NCBI RefSeq assembly: GCF_014799995.1
Contig: NZ_JAAVGY010000060.1
Span: forward strand, 1 to 37,002
DNA from: Helicobacter sp.
GTDB taxonomy: Bacteria; Campylobacterota; Campylobacteria; Campylobacterales; Helicobacteraceae
Direction of reading: 5' to 3'
DNA length: 37,002 nt
Shown: positions 7,244-15,306 of the stretch, in pieces
How the letters are laid out: each line of letters begins with the position of its first letter
Numbering within the stretch: the first letter of the stretch is position 1
The notes under the pieces: model-generated
Told to the model about the DNA's origin: nothing
Seen by the model: only the letters and a program-made list of their open reading frames with translations
The model's database searches: none
Position numbers and translations under genes: made by a program

Positions 7244-7979
7244 AAATTTGGGCGTTGCTTTTGGGAAAAAGCAAATTTTCTCCGGGCTTAATTTAGAGAT
7301 TCAACGATATGGAATCTTTACGCTTCTTGGGCATTCTGGTTGTGGCAAAAGCACATTTTTGCGCTGCATTAATCGCCTCGTAGAGGAAATGGGCGGGGAG
7401 ATTTTAGGGGAGATTTATGCGGATTTGCCTCTTAAGGCAGAATCCCAAACGATGACGAATGTTAAAGGGATTCCTTTGGAGCTTTTGCGCAAAAACATTG
7501 GTATGCTTTTTCAAGCACCACAACCCTTTAATCTAAGCATTGAAAAGAATCTAAGCTTGCCTCTCTCACTCTTGACAAACCTAGACAAACACGGCATTGA
7601 AGAGCGTGTCTGCGCATCTTTGCAACAAGTGGGGCTTTGGGAGACTTTCAAGAATCGCTTAAGAGAAAATGCCCTGCGTCTCTCTGGGGGAGAGCAGCAA
7701 AGATTGCTTTTGGCACGCATTTTGAGCCTAGAGCCACAAATTTTACTTTTAGATGAGCCCACGAGCGCGCTAGATTTGCATTCCCAACGCGTGATTGAAG
7801 AGCTTTTCGTGGAGCTTGCACGCACGCACACCCTTGTGATGGTTTCGCACAACATTGACCAAGCCTTAAGAATCGCGGATTCTTTAGGAATTATGCAGGT
7901 TCAAGATGGCAGAGGCAGAATCCTAGAAATGCCAAAGGATAAAGAAACATTGGAATCCGCTTTAGAAGTTTCACTATAA
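7221..7979 (+). CDS. pstB: Phosphate ABC transporter ATPase PstB
   Basis: A 252-aa cytoplasmic ABC ATPase. Walker A is GHSGCGKST (residues 37-45), the ABC signature is LSGGEQQR (154-161), and Walker B plus D-loop is LLLDEPTSALD (175-185). The Q-loop is in GMLFQAPQPFNLS. It powers phosphate import through PstCA. The ATG is preceded by AAAAGGA and lies inside the pstA end. No phoU or two-component regulator follows; the next gene is a chemoreceptor 298 bp away. Confidence 0.95.
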   Translation: MSCSLKIENLGVAFGKKQIFSGLNLEIQRYGIFTLLGHSGCGKSTFLRCINRLVEEMGGEILGEIYADLPLKAESQTMTNVKGIPLELLRKNIGMLFQAPQPFNLSIEKNLSLPLSLLTNLDKHGIEERVCASLQQVGLWETFKNRLRENALRLSGGEQQRLLLARILSLEPQILLLDEPTSALDLHSQRVIEELFVELARTHTLVMVSHNIDQALRIADSLGIMQVQDGRGRILEMPKDKETLESALEVSL

Positions 7980-8001
7980 CTTCTTAAAGTCCGATATGAT
8001 A

Positions 8002-8071
8002 GATTGCCACGATTCCGCAAGTGAAATCTCGCTTTGTTCTTGCGAGAAAATACAAAATTTTCGTGGCAATC
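8002..8071. repeat. Inverted-repeat copy of the interspersed element after pstB
   Basis: Arms GATTGCCACGA (8002-8012) and TCGTGGCAATC (8061-8071) are perfect reverse complements of 11 bp around a 48-base middle. The arms match the GATTGC half of the repeat family seen elsewhere in the window. It lies downstream of pstB and may help end the pst transcript. Confidence 0.65.
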
Positions 8072-8227
8072 CATAATGCAGAATCTCACAATTTCTCAAT
8101 GAAAATAAAGCATAAAGACAAGCAACAAAAATAGTGGGGAAAAACCAAACTGCAAAAATTCTAAAACCTAAATAATCCCTCCTTATAACTCATTAATTAA
8201 TTTATTAATTTTTAAAATTATTATGTG

Positions 8228-8233
8228 TAAAAT
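8228..8233 (+). promoter_or_regulatory. Likely -10 box of the chemoreceptor gene
   Basis: TAAAAT preceded by TGTG and by a very A/T-rich tract, 44 bp upstream of the ATG; the ribosome site AAGGAGAG follows at about 8262. No sigma-28 or sigma-54 pattern is visible here. Confidence 0.4.
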
Positions 8234-8277
8234 ACGCATTTTTTATCAAAATCCATAAGTTAAGGAGAGTTGGGAAA

Positions 8278-10395
8278 ATGGGATTTTTAAACAATCTTAA
8301 ACTGCAAACCAAATTAGTTGGTGCTGTGGGGACAATTTTCGTGATTAGTATTGTTGTTCTAAGCGTGATTGTTTCAATGCGTATCAGCGCAAACATAGAA
8401 AGAAACACTCAAGCAATCATCTCGCGTTCTGCCATTGGCGATATGCACTACATTGAGGGAATGCTAGAGGAATTGACTTCTGTTACACAAGCAGGCGCAA
8501 AAATCTTAAATGGTATGTTTGAAATGACAGATATTCAAGCAATGGATTTGCAAAGATTAGAGAATGTCTTAACAAGCATTTTTGATAGTTCCTTGTATGC
8601 GGATTATGGGTTTTTATATCTCCAAAATGCCCCTACATACTACAAAAACGACCCTATCTATCTCACAGAAAGTGGCGAATTTATGATGCTATTGTTTGAT
8701 TCAGACACAGAAAAAATGGGTGGTGTCTCACGTAAAAAACCTAGAGATTCTATGATAACAGGAATGTCAAGCATTCAAAGACCACTTAAAGAGGGCAAAT
8801 ATGGAACTGATGAAGTTTTCTTTGGGAATGTGAGGGTTTATAAGATTGAACAAGACGAATTTGTCGGATTTGGTATCGGTGCGCCTATCTTTGACCGCCA
8901 CAAAAGAGTGATTGGTGCATTCGGATTCGTCATTAATAGCCAACACTCTATACTTGGATTCCTCAACAACAAACAAGCAATCACTTATAAGGGAGAGCTC
9001 AAATTCTTAACAAGCTCTGATGGAACAATCATTGCCTGCCCAAGAGATGAATTACTACTCAAAAATCTTTCAGACGTCAATAAAAGCGAAGGGGCTCAAG
9101 CCGTCATTAGGGCAATCCAAAACAAACAATCTACCAACTTAGAATACACAACTACAACGGGAGTAGATACCTTTGCAAGCATACAGAGTTTCTCTTCTAA
9201 GGGTGGGTTTGCGGACTTTTCTCTAGTAGTAGCGATTCCAGAAGACACGATGCTTGCTCCTTTGCGTAATTTGCTCTTCACCATTGCGATTACTTCCTTA
9301 GTGTTGATTGCAATTGCAATGCTTTTGCTTTATATTTATGTCAAGAGAAACATTGGTGGTCGCTTGCCAATCCTTGTCAATACCCTCAACTCGTTCTTTA
9401 AATTCATCAACCACGAGAGCAAAGATGTTCATTTCATCAATATCAGAGCCAACGATGAATTAGGGATTATGGGTAGATTGATTAATGAAAATATCAAGCG
9501 CACACAAGAATCTCTAAAAATTGATGCAGAAGCAATTGAACAATCTGCTGAAACAGCCAAAGCAGTAAATAATGGTGATTTGACTGCAAGAATTGTTAAA
9601 CAACCTGCCAACCCACAACTTGCAGAGCTCAAAGAAGTCTTGAATAATATGCTCAATGTGCTACAAGAAAAAATCGGAAGCAATATGAATGAGATTCATC
9701 GCGTCTTTGAATCTTATAAGGCTTTGGATTTCACAACAGAAGTTAAAGATGCAAAAGGAAGCGTAGAAGTAACGACGAACACTCTAGGAGAAGAGATTAA
9801 GAAAATGCTCAATGCAAGTGCGGGATTTGCAAAAGAACTTGCAGCACAATCTGCTGAACTAGAATCCTCTATGCAAAAACTAATGGAAGGCTCACAGGCT
9901 CAAGCAAGCTCCTTACAACAATCTGCCGCAGCAGTAGAGGAAATCAGCCAATCTATGGAAAATGTCAGCAATAAAACAAGCGATGCGACACGACAAGCAG
10001 AGGACATTAAAGGAATCGTGGGCGTGATTAAAGACATTGCAGACCAAACCAACTTGCTTGCGCTCAATGCCGCAATTGAAGCTGCAAGAGCTGGAGAACA
10101 CGGAAGAGGATTCGCAGTTGTTGCCGATGAAGTTAGAAAACTAGCGGAACGAACAGGAAAATCACTCGGAGAAATTGAAGCCAATGTCAATGTGCTTGTC
10201 CAAAGCGTTAGCGAAATGAGTGAATCTATCAAAGAACAATCTCTAGGTATTTCACAAATCAATGAATCCATTGTCCAGCTAGAAGGCGTTACCAATGAAA
10301 ATGTTGAAATCGCAAATGTTACCAATAACATTACAAAAAATGTCAATGGAATCACAAAAAACATCTTAGATGATGTGCATAAAAAGAAATTTTAA
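8278..10395 (+). CDS. Methyl-accepting chemotaxis protein with Cache-type periplasmic sensor
   Basis: A 705-aa transmembrane chemoreceptor. Membrane helix 1 spans about 13-33 and helix 2 about 332-354. Between them lies a periplasmic domain of about 300 residues, sized for a double Cache sensor. A HAMP-like linker region (about 390-510) leads to a C-terminal signalling hairpin whose conserved tip is about 584-620 (IADQTNLLALNAAIEAARA), where CheA and CheV/CheW bind. The protein ends in KKKF, as several Campylobacter Tlp receptors do. The sensor lacks an obvious amino-acid-binding Cache motif, so the ligand is unknown. It is monocistronic. Confidence 0.93.
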   Translation: MGFLNNLKLQTKLVGAVGTIFVISIVVLSVIVSMRISANIERNTQAIISRSAIGDMHYIEGMLEELTSVTQAGAKILNGMFEMTDIQAMDLQRLENVLTSIFDSSLYADYGFLYLQNAPTYYKNDPIYLTESGEFMMLLFDSDTEKMGGVSRKKPRDSMITGMSSIQRPLKEGKYGTDEVFFGNVRVYKIEQDEFVGFGIGAPIFDRHKRVIGAFGFVINSQHSILGFLNNKQAITYKGELKFLTSSDGTIIACPRDELLLKNLSDVNKSEGAQAVIRAIQNKQSTNLEYTTTTGVDTFASIQSFSSKGGFADFSLVVAIPEDTMLAPLRNLLFTIAITSLVLIAIAMLLLYIYVKRNIGGRLPILVNTLNSFFKFINHESKDVHFINIRANDELGIMGRLINENIKRTQESLKIDAEAIEQSAETAKAVNNGDLTARIVKQPANPQLAELKEVLNNMLNVLQEKIGSNMNEIHRVFESYKALDFTTEVKDAKGSVEVTTNTLGEEIKKMLNASAGFAKELAAQSAELESSMQKLMEGSQAQASSLQQSAAAVEEISQSMENVSNKTSDATRQAEDIKGIVGVIKDIADQTNLLALNAAIEAARAGEHGRGFAVVADEVRKLAERTGKSLGEIEANVNVLVQSVSEMSESIKEQSLGISQINESIVQLEGVTNENVEIANVTNNITKNVNGITKNILDDVHKKKF

Positions 10396-10411
10396 TCCCT
10401 CCAAACTCTTT

Positions 10412-10433
10412 AGAATCGCAGCTTTGCGATTCT
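10412..10433. terminator. Hairpin after the chemoreceptor gene
   Basis: A perfect 9-bp stem, AGAATCGCA / TGCGATTCT, with a 4-base loop, 17 bp after the chemoreceptor stop. No T-run follows on the plus strand, so factor-independent termination is uncertain. A second perfect inverted repeat, GATTCTA / TAGAATC with a 3-base loop, lies at 10521-10537. Both sit between convergent genes. Confidence 0.45.
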
Positions 10434-10550
10434 ATCCTCCACAATACAAAGTCTTGTAAAAATTTTAGAAGTTATCGTTATGAGCAATCTTTCAAAATAA
10501 AAATCTCACCATTGCTTTGTGATTCTATTGTAGAATCTCATTGGTGTAAA

Positions 10551-10595
10551 ATTATGGATTGCCATTCAAGTTTAAAGACTTGCTCGCAAGGACGA
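10551..10595. repeat. Interspersed repeat copy between convergent genes
   Basis: ATTATGGATTGCC, then CAAGT / ACTTG as an inner inverted repeat, then CTCGCAAGGACGA. It follows the layout of the GGATTGC/GCAATGAC family with one altered base in the right half. Confidence 0.6.
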
Positions 10596-10609
10596 TAGCC
10601 TCCCCTCCT

Positions 10610-11095
10610 TTAGCCCTTGATTCCTTGCAGAATCTCGCTTAAAGTGTCAATGGCTTGGGATTTTTCTGCTTCAAAGAGATATTGAGGCTTAGGACTCCAA
10701 TGTCCAAATTTATCTAAATATCCACCCACATTTGGATAAGCCTCTAGCACACTAATTGATGATTCTAAGATTTTTTCCATTGTTTTTGGATTTGTTTCTC
10801 CAAACCATTGTCTTAAAATCTCAAAAGCTTTATCAGGCGTTCCATAAAGTCTCTCTGATTCTATTGTGGCTACTTTCCCTAAGCCTGCAAGAACCATAAG
10901 ATTGCCTTTCAAATCCAAAATGTCCCAGAATCGTTGTAGGGATTCCTCTTGTACCTCTTTCTCCCCTATACCATTAGCTTGATTGCTTTGCATAGACAAA
11001 AGCATATCAAAGGAAGTTGCGTTTTCTTGTGGCTTTTGTATTGTTTGATATGCGAGAGAAGTTTCTCGCATAATGGGGTTTGTGCTGATTTGCAT
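10610..11095 (-). CDS. Orphan 161-aa protein, second gene of a sigma-54 operon
   Basis: I do not recognise this family. The protein has no signal peptide or membrane segment. Residues 1-50 are Gln/Ser/Asn-rich and probably flexible. The rest looks globular and mostly helical, with a central LDLKGNLMVLAGLGKVATIE segment and the conserved-looking aromatic stretch YPNVGGYLDKFGHWSPKPQY. It starts 9 bp after the stop of a 47-aa secreted-peptide gene and shares that gene's sigma-54 promoter. In Campylobacterota sigma-54 mainly drives hook and basal-body genes, so a flagellar or co-regulated role is likely by inference. The flexible N-terminus would suit export through the flagellar apparatus, but nothing proves that. 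Confidence 0.75.
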   Translation of the reverse strand: MQISTNPIMRETSLAYQTIQKPQENATSFDMLLSMQSNQANGIGEKEVQEESLQRFWDILDLKGNLMVLAGLGKVATIESERLYGTPDKAFEILRQWFGETNPKTMEKILESSISVLEAYPNVGGYLDKFGHWSPKPQYLFEAEKSQAIDTLSEILQGIKG

Positions 11096-11104
11096 AGGAA
11101 CTAC

Positions 11105-11248
11105 TTAATATAAATACTTGTGCTCATTGTGGGACCAACTTCTTGTCATTTTCTCTTTGCCCTCTGTGGTATAGTTGCTATCTGTTGCAAATGCGATTCC
11201 GCAACTTAAAACACTTGCGAGTGCAAGACTGAATAATTTTCTTGTCAT
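11105..11248 (-). CDS. 47-aa secreted peptide under sigma-54 control
   Basis: A small gene encoding MTRKLFSLALASVLSCGIA..., a typical signal peptide with probable cleavage after AFA at residue 21, leaving a 26-residue mature peptide rich in His, Tyr, Thr and Ser and ending HNEHKYLY. Cys16 could instead be a weak lipobox (VLSC). I chose the ATG at 11248 because an in-frame upstream start at 11287 falls inside the sigma-54 promoter and because AAGAG lies 5 bp before this ATG. The 161-aa orphan follows after 9 bp. The function is unknown. Confidence 0.7.
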   Translation of the reverse strand: MTRKLFSLALASVLSCGIAFATDSNYTTEGKEKMTRSWSHNEHKYLY

Positions 11249-11281
11249 TTTGACTCTTAAAATTAAAATATGTAGAATCTC

Positions 11282-11297
11282 AAGCAAAAAGTATTCC
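11282..11297 (-). promoter_or_regulatory. Sigma-54 (RpoN) promoter
   Basis: On the minus strand the sequence is GGAA, six bases (TACTTT), TTGCTT. This matches exactly the GGAA-N6-TTGCTT consensus reported for Campylobacter sigma-54 and keeps the obligatory GG-N10-GC spacing. The predicted start of transcription is near 11272, giving a leader of about 24 nt before the 47-aa peptide gene. In these bacteria sigma-54 with FlgR drives middle flagellar genes. Confidence 0.75.
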
Positions 11298-11330
11298 TTA
11301 TTATTGGTTGGATTTGCATTTGGTTAGGTT

Positions 11331-11372
11331 ATGGATTGTTACAACTTGATAAATCAAGTCTAGCAATGACGA
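11331..11372. repeat. Interspersed repeat copy upstream of the sigma-54 promoter
   Basis: ATGGATTGTT, then a perfect ACTTGA / TCAAGT hairpin (11344-11359), then TAGCAATGACGAC. It is a variant of the window-wide element, lying just downstream of the mutS2 stop. Confidence 0.6.
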
Positions 11373-11388
11373 CATTTAGCTTTTGTTG

Positions 11389-13605
11389 TTAGAGTTTGAC
11401 GATTTTCGCGCCAAATCCTCCGGCTTTGGGTGGGGCATCTGTGAAATCAACCACTTTTGGGTGGGATTTGAGAAAATCTCTCACCACGACAGAGAGCCTG
11501 CCTGTGCCGATTCCGTGATAAATCAGCACTTCATCAAAGCCCGCAATGAGACTATTGGAGATAAACTCCTCTAGCTTTTCTATCGCCTCATCAGCCCTCA
11601 ATCCGTGCAAGTCTAGCACAACATTCGCATTTTGGGGTGTTTGGATTTGAAGCTTGGTTTGTGGGGGTTTGGGCGCATTGCCATAGGGCTTAATCTCCTT
11701 TTTTGACACTTCTAGCTTGATTCCGTCTTCTAGCTCAATACGCACTTTGTCTTTATGCAGGCTCAAAATTGTCCCACGATGGTGGCGGTATTTGATAGGT
11801 TCGCCGACTTCAAAGGTTCGCGTTTCTTGTGTAGGTTGTGATGTGCTAGAGTTGATGTGTTGGGCTGCATTTAGTAGCTTGTTTGCAAAACTGATTTGGC
11901 GGTGAATGGCTTGCGGGGATTGCTCTTTGATTGCCGCTTTGGCGGCGTTAATTGCTTCTATATAAGCAGATTCTAACTCCTTTTGACGCTTTAAGAGTGC
12001 TTGTTCTAAGGCTTCTTCTCTATCTCTTAAGTGGGTAATCTTTTGTTCTAAAGTCGCGCTTTTTTGTTCGGCTCTTGCAATCTCGCTTTGTAGCTTCATC
12101 TCCAGCCTAGAAGAGTTTTCAATCAGCGCATTGAGTTTTTCTTTGTCCTCTCCATAGAGGGTTTTTGCCTCATTGACGAGGGATTTTGGGATTCCATAAC
12201 GCAAGGCGGTTTCAAAGGCATAGGACTTGCCAATCGTTCCGCTTAGGAAGCTAAAGGTTGGCATTTCGCGTTCCTCATCAAAGAGGGCGGCGAGTAGTTG
12301 CACGCGAGAATCCCCAGCCATAAGGGCAGCAAGTCGTTTATGGTGTGTCGTGATGATGATTTTGCTTCCTCTTAGCATTAGATTCTCCAAGAGCACTTTA
12401 AACAAGCTTGCCGCCTCATCGCTATCCGTGCCAAGCTCTATTTCGTCTATGCCAATTAACCCTTCCTTTTCTCTAAGGATTTGGCTAAATTGTAGCATTC
12501 TACCGCCAAAAGTAGAAATGTCATTTTTGCTATTTTGTGGGTCTTCTAAGATGAGGTTTAAAGCCTTAAAATTGCCAATGCTAGATTTGTGGGCATTGAT
12601 AGGCAGAGGGATTAAATGCTTTGCCAAAAAAGCCGCACTCAAAATAGATTTTAAAAGCATCGTTTTCCCGCCCGCATTGACACCTGTTATCATCAAGATT
12701 TGTTCTTTGAAGTTAAGACTAATGGATTTGGGATTCTTTAAGGCGGGGTGGCGAAATTCGTTTAAAATTATCGCAGAATCATTGGGCTTGGGGGATAAAA
12801 ATTCCAAATCCTTAGAGCGAGCGAAGTTTAATCTTGCTTGATAGTTATCAAAGCGGTCAAACTCTTTGTTTAGAAACTTCAAAAATAAGAAATGTTTGTT
12901 AAAGAAGCTAGAGATTTCGCGTGCGATGTTGAAAAGCTGTTCTTCTTTTTTGTTATTGAGTTCATTATAGCGGTCTTTGAGATTGGCGATACTTTGGGGT
13001 AAGACATAAAAAAATCCACTCGCGGAACGTTGGAGAATCTGTCCTTTTAAAATATGGTGGAATCCCGCCTTTAAGAGCAAGCATTCCTCGTCATTGATTA
13101 AGTGGATTTGCCTATCCACTAGGTAAGGGTTTAGTTTGTTTTGGTTGAGAATTTGATTTAAGAGATGTGAAATTTCCTTTTTGATTCTCTCAATTCCCGC
13201 ATTGATAGAATCTAGCTCCAAATAAATGCCACTTTTGAGATTGCCATTTTCTAAAAAGGATTTGGAGATTTCTAAAATCGTATCGGGAATTAGGATTTGG
13301 CTAAACCATTCTCCCAAAATCCCCTCGCACTTTAAGCTTTTTAGATAATGAAAATAGCGGATAATCTTTACAAATTCAAAGATTTCATCTAGCTTTAAAT
13401 AGCCAAATTTTTTGAGAAGTGCAAGCTGTGAATCTAAGTTTTGGACGGGTTTTGGAGGAGTGAAATCAAGCGTTTCTAGTGCCTGAATGTAGCGTAAGTG
13501 GATTTTGCTATCTCCTTGTAAAAATAATTCCTTTGGACGCGCCAAAAAACCTTCAAAGATTCGGAAAAAATCCCCCAAATCTAATTGTTTAATAAGATTC
13601 TGCAT
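11389..13605 (-). CDS. mutS2: MutS2 family ATPase/endonuclease
   Basis: A 738-aa protein with an N-terminal MutS2 core/lever region (about 1-290), an ABC-type MutS ATPase with Walker A GVNAGGKT (308-315) and Walker B-like IGIDEIELGTDSDE, a long coiled-coil (about 510-600), and a C-terminal Smr domain with LDLHGLRADEA and HGIGTGRL. It lacks the MutS mismatch-recognition domain. In H. pylori MutS2 suppresses recombination and acts in repair of oxidised DNA; in Bacillus it also splits collided ribosomes. It is last in the 13-kb operon, and its start overlaps the preceding gene by 17 bp. Confidence 0.95.
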   Translation of the reverse strand: MQNLIKQLDLGDFFRIFEGFLARPKELFLQGDSKIHLRYIQALETLDFTPPKPVQNLDSQLALLKKFGYLKLDEIFEFVKIIRYFHYLKSLKCEGILGEWFSQILIPDTILEISKSFLENGNLKSGIYLELDSINAGIERIKKEISHLLNQILNQNKLNPYLVDRQIHLINDEECLLLKAGFHHILKGQILQRSASGFFYVLPQSIANLKDRYNELNNKKEEQLFNIAREISSFFNKHFLFLKFLNKEFDRFDNYQARLNFARSKDLEFLSPKPNDSAIILNEFRHPALKNPKSISLNFKEQILMITGVNAGGKTMLLKSILSAAFLAKHLIPLPINAHKSSIGNFKALNLILEDPQNSKNDISTFGGRMLQFSQILREKEGLIGIDEIELGTDSDEAASLFKVLLENLMLRGSKIIITTHHKRLAALMAGDSRVQLLAALFDEEREMPTFSFLSGTIGKSYAFETALRYGIPKSLVNEAKTLYGEDKEKLNALIENSSRLEMKLQSEIARAEQKSATLEQKITHLRDREEALEQALLKRQKELESAYIEAINAAKAAIKEQSPQAIHRQISFANKLLNAAQHINSSTSQPTQETRTFEVGEPIKYRHHRGTILSLHKDKVRIELEDGIKLEVSKKEIKPYGNAPKPPQTKLQIQTPQNANVVLDLHGLRADEAIEKLEEFISNSLIAGFDEVLIYHGIGTGRLSVVVRDFLKSHPKVVDFTDAPPKAGGFGAKIVKL

Positions 13606-13966
13606 TCTTTAACTTACAAGCCTTTAATGGAATCGTCTTGCGGTGGTAGTCGCTATTTTCTTTGCCCATTAAGGTAAGCGTGCCGCTGATGAAATTAAAA
13701 GAGTCTCTACTCGCTTCAATGCTTTGTGTGCCGACTTGACAAACAAGAACTTTGCCTTGTAAGAAAAACTGCGCTAAGTCATTGATTGTGTCCTCTCGCC
13801 TTTCTTGAAAAAATGTAAAGATTCCAATTCCCACTGCAACGATAAGAAGAAAAACCCCAAAATATACACGCGTTTTGCGGTGGATAATATCAAACTTAGA
13901 AAGAATTTGCGCCAAAAAGGCTAAGAGCGCAATCACTAAGATAAAGAGAATCCAAAAACGTACCAT
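13589..13966 (-). CDS. Small membrane protein between murC and mutS2
   Basis: A 125-aa protein with two N-terminal membrane segments (about 4-22 and 34-53) and a C-terminal domain of about 70 residues, probably extracytoplasmic or peripheral, with two cysteines (CQVG and KACKL). I cannot assign a function. Its ATG overlaps the murC stop by one base and its end overlaps the mutS2 start by 17 bp, so it is translationally coupled to both. From memory HP0622 occupies the same slot in H. pylori, so it is a conserved genus-level gene rather than noise. Confidence 0.8.
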   Translation of the reverse strand: MVRFWILFILVIALLAFLAQILSKFDIIHRKTRVYFGVFLLIVAVGIGIFTFFQERREDTINDLAQFFLQGKVLVCQVGTQSIEASRDSFNFISGTLTLMGKENSDYHRKTIPLKACKLKNAESY

Positions 13967-15306
13967 TAGATTCCGCCTCTTAGCGCATAGGTGAGATTGC
14001 CCGCATTGAAGCCGACAATGATTCCACTATCTAGGCATTCTAGGGTTTGATTATTTTGCTCTAATAAGAGCGTCCCTCCCTCGCGCACGATAGAATCTGC
14101 AAAGATAGGCTGGTATCTGGCAAAAAGATTTTTAAAGTCAATCGGGATTTCAGGTTCTCCTACTGCATAAACGGGCAAAATCACTAATTTATCCACCCCC
14201 TTAAAACACTCTACAAAGCCCTGTAAATTGTCTGCAATGCGTGAATATTTATGAGGCTGCCAAATCGCAGTGAGTGGCTGAATATGCGTGAGTTCTTGAT
14301 ATTTTTTCAAGGCTTTAATAGTGGCTGAAATTTCTGTGGGGTGGTGTGCGTAATCATCAATAATCACGCAAGGGTCTTGGGAGAGAATGTCAAATCTCTT
14401 TTTGATTCCACAATAGTCTTGAATATTCTTTGCAATCTCTTCTAAGGGGAGAATCTGTGCAGCGGCTAAGATAGCCAAAGACGCATCAATCGCAATGTGT
14501 TCGCCTAATCCATAAACGCTAAATTTACCATAATCTTTGTTTCCACATACAAGATGAAATCGTGTTTTGGGGATTCCTTGTTCGGTAACATAGCTGATTT
14601 CGCGTAAATCTTGGCTGGGATAAAATTTAATGCAAGGATTGCCTAGATTCTCTAAAGAGCCCAAAAAGGAATCCTCCGCATTAATCACACAGATTTTAGC
14701 AAGCTTTAAAAAATTCTCATAAGCTTGATGAAATTGTGTTAAGTCGTGGGCATAAGTCTCCATATGCTCTGGTTCTGCATTTGTAACAATGGCATAGGCG
14801 GGATTGCATTCTAGGAAGCTTTTATCGGATTCATCGGCTTCAAATACGACACGATTGCTTTTAAGCGCGCGCGTATTAGAGTGAAATTCTTTGCTTTCTG
14901 CGCCGATGAGTGCGCTTGCGTCTTTTAGAATCGCACTCAAAATAGCAGTCGTTGTGCTTTTGCCGTGTGCGCCTGCAATCGCAAAGACTTCTTTATCTCC
15001 TAAAATCATCTTAAGGGATTCCTTGCGAGAGAGCACAGGGATTCCTTGACGATGTGCTTCTTGCACCTCAATATTGTCGGGCTTGATGATTGCAGAATGA
15101 ATCACCAAGTCTTGCCCACAAATCGCTTCTTTTGCGTGTGGAATGCTGACTTGGATTCCCATTTGCTTTAACTCTTTGGTTACGCAACCCTCTGCAATGT
15201 CTGAACCGCTTACCTCTGCGCCTTGTGCAAGCAAGAACTTCGCAAGCGCAGAGATTCCAATCCCGCCAATCCCGATAAAATGAATTTTTTTAACCCCTAA
15301 AGCCAC
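13966..15306 (-). CDS. murC: UDP-N-acetylmuramate--L-alanine ligase MurC
   Basis: A 446-aa cytoplasmic ligase that adds L-alanine to UDP-MurNAc, the first amino acid of the peptidoglycan stem. The N-terminal UDP-binding motif is GIGGIGISALA (12-22), the ATP loop is GAHGKSTTT (112-120), and the central block DESDKSFLECNPAYAIVTN and the C-terminal DDYAHHPTEI are typical Mur-ligase motifs. The start is GTG at 15306, preceded by AAGG 8 bp upstream and overlapping the aminotransferase stop by 10 bp. Confidence 0.96.
   Translation of the reverse strand: MALGVKKIHFIGIGGIGISALAKFLLAQGAEVSGSDIAEGCVTKELKQMGIQVSIPHAKEAICGQDLVIHSAIIKPDNIEVQEAHRQGIPVLSRKESLKMILGDKEVFAIAGAHGKSTTTAILSAILKDASALIGAESKEFHSNTRALKSNRVVFEADESDKSFLECNPAYAIVTNAEPEHMETYAHDLTQFHQAYENFLKLAKICVINAEDSFLGSLENLGNPCIKFYPSQDLREISYVTEQGIPKTRFHLVCGNKDYGKFSVYGLGEHIAIDASLAILAAAQILPLEEIAKNIQDYCGIKKRFDILSQDPCVIIDDYAHHPTEISATIKALKKYQELTHIQPLTAIWQPHKYSRIADNLQGFVECFKGVDKLVILPVYAVGEPEIPIDFKNLFARYQPIFADSIVREGGTLLLEQNNQTLECLDSGIIVGFNAGNLTYALRGGI

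Noticed and set aside
7990..7997. CCGATAT resembling a sigma-28 -10 box after pstB
   Set aside because: No TAAA-like -35 at the right spacing and no gene start close downstream.
10412..10433. Strong intrinsic terminator after the chemoreceptor
   Set aside because: The hairpin is perfect but no T-run follows on either strand, so I list it only as a weak candidate.
11249..11287. Longer N-terminus for the 47-aa peptide (start at 11287)
   Set aside because: That codon is within the sigma-54 -12 element and upstream of the predicted transcription start.
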